Made by a program: the position numbers and the translations under genes | DNA from: JACZXC01 sp036447375 | Lineage (GTDB): Bacteria; Myxococcota_A; UBA9160; SMWR01 | Assembly (NCBI GenBank): GCA_036447375.1 | Contig: JAZFUU010000273.1 | Location: forward strand, 1-41,575 | DNA: 41,575 nt | Reading direction: 5' to 3' | Notes under the pieces: model-generated | Database searches by the model: none | What the model saw: only the letters and a program-made list of their open reading frames with translations | What the model was told of the DNA's origin: nothing | Shown here: positions 1 through 8,260 of the stretch, piece by piece | How positions within the stretch are numbered: position 1 is the stretch's first letter | How the letters are laid out: every line of letters begins with the position of its first letter

Positions 1-2151
1 GTTGACCTTCACGCATCGGCCCTCCTCGTCGTATTCGCAGCGCAGGGGGTCTCCGTTGACCGCCGGGCTCGGTTCTTCGATGGCGCGCACGTAGTAGACG
101 CTGTCTCGGGATGCGTCGGTGAAGTCAGGGTCTTCGAACTGAACCACGCAGCCCGCCGGATTGGGGTCGCAGGGGAAAACGCGCCAGGGATCTTCGACGA
201 GCGTCGAGACGGACTCGTCCGGACGCAGCTGGGGTCGGATCCGGATCACTTCGATCCGGGTCACGAGCTTGCGATCGTCCGAGGGGTTGTAGCACTCGTT
301 CTGGCAGAGATACTCGAGGCGTTCCGGGTCGAGGGCGCGCACGCTGTAGTCGGGACAACCCGGCTTCTGCTCGAAGGCGCCTACGGCGCGCACCTCGAAA
401 CGCGGCGCGTGGCTCATGCTCGCTTCGCCGCCCATCGGAATGGCGCCGAAGCTTCCATCGGGGCGCTCGGCGTTCAGCAGGTGGAACCACAGCAACATGC
501 GGTCGCCACTGGTTCCGTAGACCTCCTTGCGCTTGAGCGCCTGCCAGATGGCGGATCGACTGCGACCGTCGGAGTGCACCGCGGCCAGGCCGCCGGTCAG
601 AAAGAAGGAAGCCTGGCGCTCGACCTCGAGGGCGCGGAGGCCCAGGCTGCGGATGTCGTCGATTTCGAAAGAACGCGAGCGTGGCTCGGGCGTCTCGGGG
701 GCTCGCCCGATCCGTTTCGCCCAGGTCTCGCTCGAGGCTCCCATGGCGTCGGTCATGTCCCGGCGGCCGAACTCCTTGTATCCCGTGCCGGGTCGCGCGG
801 TGTGGTTGTCGCTCGCCGCCACGAAGCCGAAGCGGAAACGCTTGCGGACCGGATCGTCGAAGTTCGAGATGGCCAGCCCGTATTGCCCCGAGCCCGCCGG
901 GCGGTAGTTGAATGACGGAATGAAGCAGTCGCGACATTGCCCCGCGTCGAGCCAGTCGGCGATCTGAACCCCGGGAACCACCCAATGCCCGGCCTGGCCG
1001 ATGTTGATGGCGTTTTGGCGCGCCTCGGCGGCGCGGCGATCGCATTCAGCAGCGTCCTCCCCAGCTGCCCGGCACCTCTCCTCGATGATCTCTCCGGCGC
1101 GCCAGCAGCTCGGCAGATAGTCGGGAGTGGGCTCGGGGCAGACGAAGTTTCCGTCGGCGGCCCTCGAGCCCCCGCGGAAGTCGCGGTACTCCTCCGAGTT
1201 CCCATGGCCCGACATCACCTCGAACAGGATCTGTTTGCCCGGATCGTTCTGGGCCGCGGTGAGCTGCTTGTCGAGGGTGATGCCCGGGGGCGAGTAGAAG
1301 CCCCAGGTGTTTCCGTGGGGGATCACGATCGTGTCGAAGCCCCACTGGTCGAGCTTTTCGAAGAGCCCCGCTGGGGTGGCGGTCGATTCGTAACAGTCGG
1401 CGGGGAGTTCGCGGCTGTCGACGCCGGTCTCGCAGTCGGGAACGTCGACGATCTCCTGGAAGAACTCGACGAAGTCGTAGTAGCGCTGGCGGTTCGGCAG
1501 ATCGAGCAGCCCCAGCAGCGGAGGGATGGAGGTGGCCGCTCCGCGCAAGGCGTTGGTGGCGAGGCCCGCGGCGCCGATGGCCCGGGCGGGCACTTCTCCG
1601 TCGGCGAGGCCGGAGAAGATCACGTTCTTGTGGCCGTAGTGGTCCTCGGGCAGGATGCCGACCTGGCTCCACTCCCAGCCGAGGAAGGCCGCCACGTCGG
1701 GATTTTCCGGGTCTCCGGCGACGGCGTTGCAGCTGCGGATCGATTCCTTCGTCTCGTTCCACTTGGCTGGGGTCGAGGCCTCGGCGTGGTCGTTGATCGA
1801 CCAGAAGTCCAGGGCCGAACAGAAGCGGGCGAAGTCGCAGGCATCGCCGATCGGGTGCGCCCCGATTCCCCCCAACATGGGGAGACTGCGCACGAAGGCA
1901 TCGGTGCTGTAGGTCGTGTGCACGTGGAGATCGCCGAACAGGATCTCTCGGGTCGGCGCCGACGAGAGCGCCGCCGACGCGCGCCGCTGCGAGCGTTCGC
2001 GCTTTTCTAGCACTGCGTCGGGAACGCGCGACGCCGTCAGTTCCCCTGGACCCAGGTGCCGGCCGTAGAGCCGCATCTGTGCCCCGGCCACGTAGAGTCC
2101 GGCCAGGGCGATGACCGCGAGTATCCCCAGCGCGACTCGAGTGATCGACAT
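1..2151 (-). CDS. DUF3604 domain protein, C-terminus cut by window edge
   Basis: The reading frame is open for 717 codons from the ATG at 2151 to the first base of the window, so the C-terminus is missing. GGAGGG lies just upstream of the ATG. Residues 4-24 form a hydrophobic N-terminal anchor or signal. The mature part opens with FGDLHVHTTYSTDAF near residue 70, a PHP-like metal-binding HxH start, followed by DFWSINDHAEA and, further on, SGHGNSEEYRDF and ASDNHTARPGTGYKEFG. These are the landmarks of DUF3604 proteins, large exported proteins distantly related to PHP metallohydrolases whose substrate is unknown. It is divergent from the acyltransferase at 2270, and nothing ties it to the pigment cluster. 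Family call firm; function unknown. Confidence 0.85.
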   Translation of the reverse strand, partial: MSITRVALGILAVIALAGLYVAGAQMRLYGRHLGPGELTASRVPDAVLEKRERSQRRASAALSSAPTREILFGDLHVHTTYSTDAFVRSLPMLGGIGAHPIGDACDFARFCSALDFWSINDHAEASTPAKWNETKESIRSCNAVAGDPENPDVAAFLGWEWSQVGILPEDHYGHKNVIFSGLADGEVPARAIGAAGLATNALRGAATSIPPLLGLLDLPNRQRYYDFVEFFQEIVDVPDCETGVDSRELPADCYESTATPAGLFEKLDQWGFDTIVIPHGNTWGFYSPPGITLDKQLTAAQNDPGKQILFEVMSGHGNSEEYRDFRGGSRAADGNFVCPEPTPDYLPSCWRAGEIIEERCRAAGEDAAECDRRAAEARQNAINIGQAGHWVVPGVQIADWLDAGQCRDCFIPSFNYRPAGSGQYGLAISNFDDPVRKRFRFGFVAASDNHTARPGTGYKEFGRRDMTDAMGASSETWAKRIGRAPETPEPRSRSFEIDDIRSLGLRALEVERQASFFLTGGLAAVHSDGRSRSAIWQALKRKEVYGTSGDRMLLWFHLLNAERPDGSFGAIPMGGEASMSHAPRFEVRAVGAFEQKPGCPDYSVRALDPERLEYLCQNECYNPSDDRKLVTRIEVIRIRPQLRPDESVSTLVEDPWRVFPCDPNPAGCVVQFEDPDFTDASRDSVYYVRAIEEPSPAVNGDPLRCEYDEEGRCVKVN

Positions 2152-2269
2152 CGGTTCCCTCCGAGGCCAGCATTCGTCCCAGTCGAGTATTCTTTCCCGC
2201 GGCCGTCGGGGGCCTCGGGAGCGTCACTATGGCACAGCTGGAGCGGCGCGGTGACGGAGTTGGGCGGGA
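2152..2269. promoter_or_regulatory. Divergent intergenic region at left border of pigment cluster
   Basis: These 118 bases separate the DUF3604 gene (minus) from the first gene of the plus-strand cluster operon, so promoters for both must lie here or inside the opposite gene. I see ribosome-binding sites at each edge (GGAGGG for the left gene, GGAG about ten bases before the ATG at 2270) but no convincing -35/-10 pair and no clear operator palindrome. Confidence 0.4.
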
Positions 2270-3046
2270 ATGACACGGCAACTCTCATGGGCCTGGCGAG
2301 TGGTCGGTACCGGCGCCTCCTTTGTGGTTTTTGGCTTGGGCGGCCTGGCCCTGGCGGGCCTCGTATTTCCAATTCTTCGGCGGCTGCCGGGGGAGACCCG
2401 GGATCGGGAGTTCCGATGTCAGCTCGCGGTGCACCACTGCTTTCGTTTCTTCGTGCGATTCATGGCCATGTTGGGTGTGAACGAGGTCGAGTTGCGGGGG
2501 GTCGATTCGCTGCGACAACCCGGGCAGCTCGTCGTCGCCAACCACCCGACGTTACTCGACGTGGTCTTCCTGATCGCGTTGATGCCCCAGGCCGACTGCG
2601 TGGTGAAGGCGGAGGCGTGGTCCAATCCGTTCATGCGCGGCGCCGTCCGCGGCGCGGGCTATCTCCCCAACGACCTCGGAGATCGGCTCGTCGACGTCTG
2701 TGCGGAACGCCTCCGCGCGGGCCGATCGCTGCTGCTGTTTCCCGGGGGCACGCGCGATCCAAAGGGCGAGATCGGCTCCTTTCGACGGGGCGCGGCCCAC
2801 ATCGCTCTGCGCAGCGGACGCCCACTGCGCCCCGTCTTCATCGGTTGCGAGCCCCCATCGCTCATGAGGGGCCAGAAGTGGTATGAAGTTCCCGATCGCC
2901 GGCCGCAGTATACGGTGGAGTGCGGCGAGGTCATCGACCCCGAACTCCTGCGGCTGGAGGGTCTGAAGCGCGGCTCTGCGGCCCGGGTCATCACGGCGGC
3001 TCTGCGTGACTTCTTCAGGAAAAGGTCGCAAACTCTCGATTCGTGA
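2270..3046 (+). CDS. PlsC-type lysophospholipid acyltransferase, copy 1
   Basis: 258 residues with one hydrophobic segment (about 11-35), then the PlsC fold. The acyltransferase motif NHPTLLD places the HX4D catalytic pair at H92 and D97, and the FPGGTRD block at 157-163 corresponds to the usual FPEGTR glycerophosphate-binding motif with Glu changed to Gly. The family transfers acyl groups from ACP or CoA to a lysolipid or related acceptor at the inner membrane. It is followed at once by an ACP, and aryl polyene clusters usually carry such an acyltransferase (ApeD-like), so it probably helps join the polyene to its lipid anchor. A second copy starts at 21858 and is also followed by an ACP. 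Confidence 0.88.
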   Translation: MTRQLSWAWRVVGTGASFVVFGLGGLALAGLVFPILRRLPGETRDREFRCQLAVHHCFRFFVRFMAMLGVNEVELRGVDSLRQPGQLVVANHPTLLDVVFLIALMPQADCVVKAEAWSNPFMRGAVRGAGYLPNDLGDRLVDVCAERLRAGRSLLLFPGGTRDPKGEIGSFRRGAAHIALRSGRPLRPVFIGCEPPSLMRGQKWYEVPDRRPQYTVECGEVIDPELLRLEGLKRGSAARVITAALRDFFRKRSQTLDS

Positions 3047-3053
3047 GGTCGCC

Positions 3054-3296
3054 ATGGGCTCCCCCGCAGAGACGTTTTCGATGGTGTCGAAGGTTCTCGA
3101 ACGGGAGTTCCAGTTCCGCAGCGACCAGCTGCACCCGGATACCCACCTCATCGATGACCTCGATCTCGACAGCATCGACGCGATCGACCTGGCGGTCCAA
3201 CTGGAGGAGCTGACCGGGCTCTCCTTTGGGGAAGACGATCTCAAGAGCCTTCGGACGATTCGCGATCTGGTCGAAATGATCGATGGGCGAAACTAG
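3054..3296 (+). CDS. Acyl carrier protein, copy 1
   Basis: An 80-residue acyl carrier protein. The attachment motif is DLDSIDAIDL, with the phosphopantetheine serine at about residue 40. The ATG at 3054 is chosen because GAGG stands about five bases before it and the protein then has normal ACP length; a longer in-frame start at 3006 would overlap the acyltransferase upstream. Its last 14 bases overlap the next acyltransferase gene, so the two are likely translationally coupled. It probably carries the aryl starter or the growing polyene. Aryl polyene systems commonly use two ACPs; this window has three. Confidence 0.92.
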   Translation: MGSPAETFSMVSKVLEREFQFRSDQLHPDTHLIDDLDLDSIDAIDLAVQLEELTGLSFGEDDLKSLRTIRDLVEMIDGRN

Positions 3297-4281
3297 TCCG
3301 CAGGTTTCGTCCCACACAGCGACGGGAACTCCGAAGCGGGCGGGCGGCTGGAGCCGCGTCGCGGAGCGCGGTTCGCTCTGGGGGCTGCGTTTCACCGCCC
3401 GATTTATTCGTCTCGTGGGTCCACGCATCAGCCTGGCGCTCGTTTATGCGATCGTGACCTACTTCTTCCTGACGGATCGGCCCGGACGGCGTGCCTCTCG
3501 AGCCTATCTGAAGCGGGTTTACGCCACGCCGGTGGGGCAGGCTGTTCTGGGTCGCGCGCCGGGATTCCGGGAGAGCTACCGCCACTATCGGGAGTTTGCC
3601 CTCGCCATTGTCGACCGTCTGATCGTCTGGACCGAGGCGGCCGCGGACTTCGAGTTCGAAACCCCGGGCCTCGAACGATTCGACAAGGTGGTCGAAGACG
3701 GGCGCGGCGCCATCATTCTCGGCGCCCACCTCGGCAATTTCGACGCCCTGCGGCTGCTCGCGAAGCGCTCCGGCATGCTCGTGAACGTGCTGATGTATAC
3801 GGCCAACGCGGAGCACATCAACGCGATCATGCGCGAGTTCTCGCCCGAATCCGCGGATCGCGTGATCACTGTGGATCCGAACTCGGTGCAGTCGGTCTTT
3901 GCCGTCCGAGAACGCCTGCGCCGGGGCGAGCACGTGGCCATTCTGGCCGACCGCATCGAGGCGGGAGACCGCGACCGAACCCGCCGCGTGCCTCTACTGG
4001 GGAGTTCCGTTGACCTTCCCCAGGCTCCCTTTCTTCTGGCCGCTCTGCTGGAGTGCCCGGTTGCGATGATGGTGGCGGTCCGTCGGGGTCCGCGGCGGTA
4101 TCGGGTATACACACACGTGTTGTCAGAGCGGGTCATCGGGCCCCGGGGGGAGCGCGAAGCCGTCGTGGCGGAGCTGTTGACAGCCTATGCCCGTCGGCTA
4201 GATGATCATTGCACGCGGGAGCCCTACCAGTGGTTCAATTTCTTCGACTACTGGGGCGACGCAAACACAGAGAGCGAGTGA
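3283..4281 (+). CDS. LpxL/HtrB-family acyltransferase, copy 1
   Basis: 332 residues of the lipid A biosynthesis acyltransferase (LpxL/LpxM, HtrB) family. The motif AHLGNFD gives the HX4D pair at H149 and D154, and the C-terminus has the family's EPYQWFNFFDYWG block. A hydrophobic stretch at about 48-63 should anchor it to the inner membrane. Real LpxL enzymes acylate lipid A using acyl-ACP. In aryl polyene clusters this fold is found in ApeJ-like proteins that acylate the polyene lipid, and the neighbouring ACP and ketosynthase support that here. The start overlaps the ACP stop by 14 bases. A paralogue lies at 25525. Its acceptor is not readable from sequence. Confidence 0.87.
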   Translation: MGETSPQVSSHTATGTPKRAGGWSRVAERGSLWGLRFTARFIRLVGPRISLALVYAIVTYFFLTDRPGRRASRAYLKRVYATPVGQAVLGRAPGFRESYRHYREFALAIVDRLIVWTEAAADFEFETPGLERFDKVVEDGRGAIILGAHLGNFDALRLLAKRSGMLVNVLMYTANAEHINAIMREFSPESADRVITVDPNSVQSVFAVRERLRRGEHVAILADRIEAGDRDRTRRVPLLGSSVDLPQAPFLLAALLECPVAMMVAVRRGPRRYRVYTHVLSERVIGPRGEREAVVAELLTAYARRLDDHCTREPYQWFNFFDYWGDANTESE

Positions 4282-4297
4282 CGCGGATCAGCACACC

Positions 4298-5533
4298 ATG
4301 AGTCGTCGAGTTGTTGTCACAGGCATGGCGGGCCTGTCTCCGATCGGGCAGGACTGGAAGCAGGCGAGCGATGCTCTGCACAGGGGCCGCTCCGGCATTA
4401 CGCGAATTCCCCAATGGGAGGAGGTGGAAGGCCTGGAGACCCGGCTGGGAGCGCGGGTCTGCGATTTTGAGACACCCGAGTACTACCCGCGCAAGAAGAC
4501 CCGGGCGATGGGTCGCGTGTCGCTGATGGCAACTCGCGCCGCGGAGCTCGCGCTCCGGGACGCGGAGCTACTGGACGACCCGGTACTCGGGTCGGGGCGC
4601 TGCGGCGTCAGCTACGGATCCAGCTCGGGGAGTCCCCCGGCCATCGGCGTCTACGCCCGCCAGCTCTTCGTCGGACGCACGACTCGCGGAATCGGCGCCA
4701 ACGATTATCTGAAATTCATGAGCCACACCACGGCGGCCAACCTCGCGCAATTCTTTGGAGTGAAGGGCCGCATCGTCCCCAGCAGCAGCGCCTGTACCTC
4801 CGGGAGTCAGGGAATCGGCTTCGGATACGAAGCCATCAAATACGGAATGCAGGATGTCATGCTGGCTGGTGGCGCCGAGGAACTCGACGACATCGACGCG
4901 GTGGTGTTCGATGTCCTGCACGCGGCGTCGACCCGCAACGACGAGCCGGAGCGCACACCGCGCCCCTTTGATGTCGATCGCGACGGTCTCGTCGCCGGGG
5001 AAGGCGCTGGCTGCCTGGTGCTGGAGGAGCTGGAACACGCGCGCCGTCGCGGCGCTGCGATTCTCGCCGAGGTGATCGGTTTCGGCACCAACTGCGATGG
5101 GCGTCATCTCACCCAGCCCGATCCCGCCGGAATGGCCGAGGTCATGCGACTGAGCCTCGCCGACGCCGGAATCGGGCTCGATGAGATCGGCTACATCAAC
5201 GCGCATGGCACCGCCACCGAGACCGGCGACATCGCCGAGAGCCGAGCCACCCACGCGGTCTTTGGGAACGCAACGCCGGTCAGCAGCTTGAAGGGACACC
5301 TCGGCCACACCCTGGGGGCCTGCGGGGCGCTGGAGGCATGGATGGGCATCGAGATGATGCGAGAGGGTTGGGTCGTACCCTCTCTCAACCTGGATCGCGT
5401 CGACCCAGAGTGCGCTGATCTCGACTACGTCCGAAACGAGATCCGGTTGCTGACCTTCGACACCTTCATGACCAACAACTTCGCCTTCGGCGCCGTGAAT
5501 ACATCCCTGGTGTTTCGTCTGTTCAACGAGTGA
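4298..5533 (+). CDS. Beta-ketoacyl-ACP synthase (FabF-like), complete catalytic triad
   Basis: 411 residues. The Cys-His-His triad is intact: C166 in SSACTSGS, H303 in NAHGTATETGD and H337 in LKGHLGHTLG, with the conserved Lys at 332. It catalyses decarboxylative Claisen condensation of malonyl-ACP with an acyl-enzyme. Aryl polyene clusters have two active ketosynthases: one pairs with a chain-length factor (ApeO-like), the other works as a homodimer (ApeR-like). This one is not next to the chain-length factor, so an ApeR-like early-elongation role is my guess. The ATG at 4298 follows the preceding stop by 16 bases. The 3' end overlaps the convergent COG4648 gene by 11 bases. Confidence 0.93.
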   Translation: MSRRVVVTGMAGLSPIGQDWKQASDALHRGRSGITRIPQWEEVEGLETRLGARVCDFETPEYYPRKKTRAMGRVSLMATRAAELALRDAELLDDPVLGSGRCGVSYGSSSGSPPAIGVYARQLFVGRTTRGIGANDYLKFMSHTTAANLAQFFGVKGRIVPSSSACTSGSQGIGFGYEAIKYGMQDVMLAGGAEELDDIDAVVFDVLHAASTRNDEPERTPRPFDVDRDGLVAGEGAGCLVLEELEHARRRGAAILAEVIGFGTNCDGRHLTQPDPAGMAEVMRLSLADAGIGLDEIGYINAHGTATETGDIAESRATHAVFGNATPVSSLKGHLGHTLGACGALEAWMGIEMMREGWVVPSLNLDRVDPECADLDYVRNEIRLLTFDTFMTNNFAFGAVNTSLVFRLFNE

Positions 5534-6272
5534 GCGACTGCGCGCGGCGGAGTTCGATATAGGCCAGGGAACGGCGGCCGTTGGCAGTTTTTTCTGCGGG
5601 GAAAATACTGGCCAGGAGCCGATCGGCCGGCCCATCGCCGTAGTAGCGGAACCACAATTTTCGAAAGCAAAACTCCGTTCCCAGCAGCAATCCGAGCAGC
5701 AGGTAGAAGACCAGACCGGTATACGTCGCCCACCACGCCACCGGCGCGAACAGGGCGAGGCCCGCGACCCCGACCGCGTTCAATCCCAGGAAAGCGCACC
5801 AGACGATCGTCACCCGCCGGCAGTAGCGAAAAGTGAAGGGAGGCAGGTCGTCTTCCACGGTTCGCGCAAACCGCTCGATCATGGGCGGTCCCCTGCGAAG
5901 CGTCCAGCTGAAGGTTCCGAACACGTAGAGGCTCGCCAGGCTGGGCAGCAATAGCAGGAGCGACCGCTCTCCGACGGCCAGGGCGATGGCGACCAGCGCA
6001 CCCAGTGGGAGGTGCGGGCGCAGAATGGTCCAGAACCCGGCCATCGAGCCGCGAACCCGAAACAGGAGGGTGACGACGTAGAGCGCGAGGATCAGCCCGG
6101 CGACCGGTCGGGTGTCGAGCCGCGTGTGGGCGAGATAGATGACGAGCGGGTAGGCGAGATAGAAGAGCGCCTGCAGCACCCCGGCGGCGATTTCACGGGT
6201 TGCGGGACGTTCGGTTCGGGCTTCGCCCGCCACGGATGGCCGCTGATCTATCCGCGGGCCCAGCGCCAGCAT
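5523..6272 (-). CDS. COG4648-type membrane protein, copy 1
   Basis: 249 residues with about six hydrophobic segments (near 33-50, 56-71, 88-100, 104-120, 155-176 and 182-198) and a basic C-terminal tail. The signature FCFRKLWFRYYGDG (201-214) followed by FPAEKTANGRRS matches COG4648, an uncharacterised membrane family regularly found in aryl polyene clusters. It is the last gene of the minus-strand unit that starts at 11084. The ATG at 6272 lies inside the chain-length-factor gene (25-base overlap) and has only a weak ribosome-binding site, so coupling is likely; an alternative start further upstream cannot be excluded. A paralogue at 27735 shares the RKxWFRxY and EKTxxGRRS blocks. Function unknown; assembly or transport at the inner membrane is inferred from context. 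Confidence 0.8.
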   Translation of the reverse strand: MLALGPRIDQRPSVAGEARTERPATREIAAGVLQALFYLAYPLVIYLAHTRLDTRPVAGLILALYVVTLLFRVRGSMAGFWTILRPHLPLGALVAIALAVGERSLLLLLPSLASLYVFGTFSWTLRRGPPMIERFARTVEDDLPPFTFRYCRRVTIVWCAFLGLNAVGVAGLALFAPVAWWATYTGLVFYLLLGLLLGTEFCFRKLWFRYYGDGPADRLLASIFPAEKTANGRRSLAYIELRRAQSLTR

Positions 6273-6979
6273 TGCCGACCGGAACCGAGGCACAAACTCG
6301 GCTCGTCCCCCAGATGCCAGCGCAGGAACTCGAGGGCATCGGGCCACGGTCGCGGCTCGGCACGTTCTCCGGCTCCCGCTGAATCGAAGAGGATGGCGGG
6401 GTCCGTGCCCCCGGCGTTGAGGAGCAGGGCGAGGGCGTAGGAAGCCCTGGGTTCTTCGACCAGGACCGCGAAGGTGGGATTGAGGTGCACGTCGGCGGTG
6501 ACCAGCAGAACCGGGTGTTGGGGCTCGCGCTGAAGATGCGTCAGGGCCTCGAGATATCCGCAAGCGAATGAGTCTGCCTGTGCGGAGATGGAACTCGACG
6601 CTCGACGGTTCTCGGCTGCGATCGAGAAGAGAGACGCCTGAGCATTCTGGACCGTGTGGCTGAAGAGCGTGGGGGACAGGCTCTGTCCCTGCGCGAGCCG
6701 TTCGAATAGCGGCATGGTCTGGTTGATGTTTCCGTGGCGCGACGCGAAGACCGTCCGCACCTGGCCCCGTAGCTCCGGTGGACAGCAGGCGAATGCCGCA
6801 GTCAGCATGATGCGCGAAAGGGGGCTGCAACGTCGGCGCAGCATCGGAGGCAGAAATTTGGCCTCGGGCCGTCCCTCGCCGTCTAGAGGTTCCGGCGCCA
6901 CACACCATCGGCGCCAGGCGACGTCGTCCTCCCGACCCGGAGACCAGGCGGACCAGCTCTGCAGTCCGGCTGCGATCAA
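6248..6979 (-). CDS. Ketosynthase-like chain-length factor (Ketoacyl-synt_2 family), TTG start
   Basis: 243 residues, much shorter than a ketosynthase, with features of the PF13723 beta-ketoacyl synthase-like family called chain-length factor in aryl polyene clusters (ApeC-like). Where a ketosynthase has its nucleophilic Cys this protein has SISAQADSF with Gln at about residue 134, the substitution typical of chain-length factors. It should form a heterodimer with the ketosynthase upstream and set polyene length. The TTG at 6979 is preferred: GGAGGGGAG precedes it, and it overlaps the upstream stop in a TTGA tetranucleotide, giving tight translational coupling and presumably equal stoichiometry. 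No in-frame ATG lies nearby. Confidence 0.8.
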   Translation of the reverse strand: MIAAGLQSWSAWSPGREDDVAWRRWCVAPEPLDGEGRPEAKFLPPMLRRRCSPLSRIMLTAAFACCPPELRGQVRTVFASRHGNINQTMPLFERLAQGQSLSPTLFSHTVQNAQASLFSIAAENRRASSSISAQADSFACGYLEALTHLQREPQHPVLLVTADVHLNPTFAVLVEEPRASYALALLLNAGGTDPAILFDSAGAGERAEPRPWPDALEFLRWHLGDEPSLCLGSGRQCWRWARG

Positions 6980-8181
6980 GCGGGTCTCCCCTCCAGAACC
7001 AACGTGCAGTTGTTCCCCCCGAAACCGAAGGCGTTGGTCATCAACGCACCCGGCGCCACGTGCATGCCCTTGGTCGCCAGGGGCAGGGTCGGAATCGCCG
7101 GGTCGGCCTCGCCGTCGTAGGCGTGGGGAATCAGTGCGATTCCATCGCTCCCCTGCTCGCGCAGCATGATCCAGCAGAAGCCCGCCTCGATCGCGCCGGC
7201 GGCACCCAGCGTATGACCCACCAGGGGTTTGGACGAGCTGCACGGGGGAGGACGGGGAAAGATGCGAGCGACGGCGCTGCACTCCATGGCGTCGTTGAGC
7301 TGGGTTCCGGTGCCGTGGAGATTCACGTACGCGATGGCTTCCGGATCCAGTGACGCATCGAGGAGCGCCATTCGCATGGCCTGCTCGGCCCCGATTCCTT
7401 CGGGATCCGGGGCCGACATGTGATGGGCTTCGCTCGACTCGCCGACCCCCGCGAGCTGGATGCCGCCTTCCTCGCGCACGAGAACGAACAGAGCCGAACC
7501 CTCTCCGAGAGTCAGCCCCTTTCGGTTGCGGCTACAGGGATTGGTGATCTCGTTGGACACGAGCTGGAGCGCGCTGAATCCGTTGGTCGTGAGACCGCAG
7601 AGCGAATCGCTGCCACCGGCGATGACGGCATCACACAGGCCCAGGGCCAGCAATGATTTCGCCGAGGCCAGCGCCCGCGCCCCGGAAGAGCAGGCGGTCG
7701 ATACCGTGTAAGCGGGCCCGCTCAGCCCGAAGAGGTCGGCGACGAATCCGGCGGCGCCTCCAAATTCGAGCTGCTCATAATAGAAACGGGGAGACAAGGC
7801 CCCGGTCCGATGCTGATGGCTGATCGCGAGTTCTGCGTCGTGGACTCCCGATGTGCTCGTTCCCACCACGACGCCGATCCGATCGCGACCCGCGGCGGTG
7901 ATCACGTCGCGCAGCGCGTCTTCGATCTGCTCCAGGGCTGCCAATGTCATGGCGTTGTTTCGGCAGGCGTAGCGGCGAAGGGCCTGGGGAACCGCGGGCA
8001 GCTCGCCCACCACTTCGCCGACCACGAGTGTCCGATCGGGAACCAGATTCTGGTTGACCCGCAGGTGCGACTGATCCCCGGCCAGCAGCCGCGGCCAGAT
8101 TTCGTCGACTCCGCGGCCCAGGGCATTCACGATTCCCAACGCCGTGAGCGAGCACGGAGAACGCGAACCGAGGTCCGGCAT
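6976..8181 (-). CDS. Beta-ketoacyl-ACP synthase, partner of the chain-length factor
   Basis: 401 residues with an intact triad: C164 in STACSSGA, H289 in NLHGTGTQLND and H323 in VGHTLGAAGA, with Lys at 318. The C-terminus has the usual NAFGFGGNN block. It differs clearly from the ketosynthase at 4298. The 4-base TTGA overlap with the chain-length factor downstream argues that the two form the elongating heterodimer, the role of ApeO with ApeC in characterised aryl polyene pathways. The ATG at 8181 has no obvious Shine-Dalgarno sequence, and 79 bases separate it from the flavoprotein gene upstream. Confidence 0.92.
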   Translation of the reverse strand: MPDLGSRSPCSLTALGIVNALGRGVDEIWPRLLAGDQSHLRVNQNLVPDRTLVVGEVVGELPAVPQALRRYACRNNAMTLAALEQIEDALRDVITAAGRDRIGVVVGTSTSGVHDAELAISHQHRTGALSPRFYYEQLEFGGAAGFVADLFGLSGPAYTVSTACSSGARALASAKSLLALGLCDAVIAGGSDSLCGLTTNGFSALQLVSNEITNPCSRNRKGLTLGEGSALFVLVREEGGIQLAGVGESSEAHHMSAPDPEGIGAEQAMRMALLDASLDPEAIAYVNLHGTGTQLNDAMECSAVARIFPRPPPCSSSKPLVGHTLGAAGAIEAGFCWIMLREQGSDGIALIPHAYDGEADPAIPTLPLATKGMHVAPGALMTNAFGFGGNNCTLVLEGRPA

Positions 8182-8260
8182 CGGTGATTACGATACCCGA
8201 CGCTGAGGGGGTCGCCGAGAGCGCGCTGCGGAAGTTCGAGAGGAACCGCTGTCGGACCGG

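Noticed and set aside
6273..6908. In-frame extension upstream of the COG4648 gene at 5523
   Set aside because: It overlaps the chain-length factor gene and gives a non-membrane, Arg-rich sequence unlike the family.
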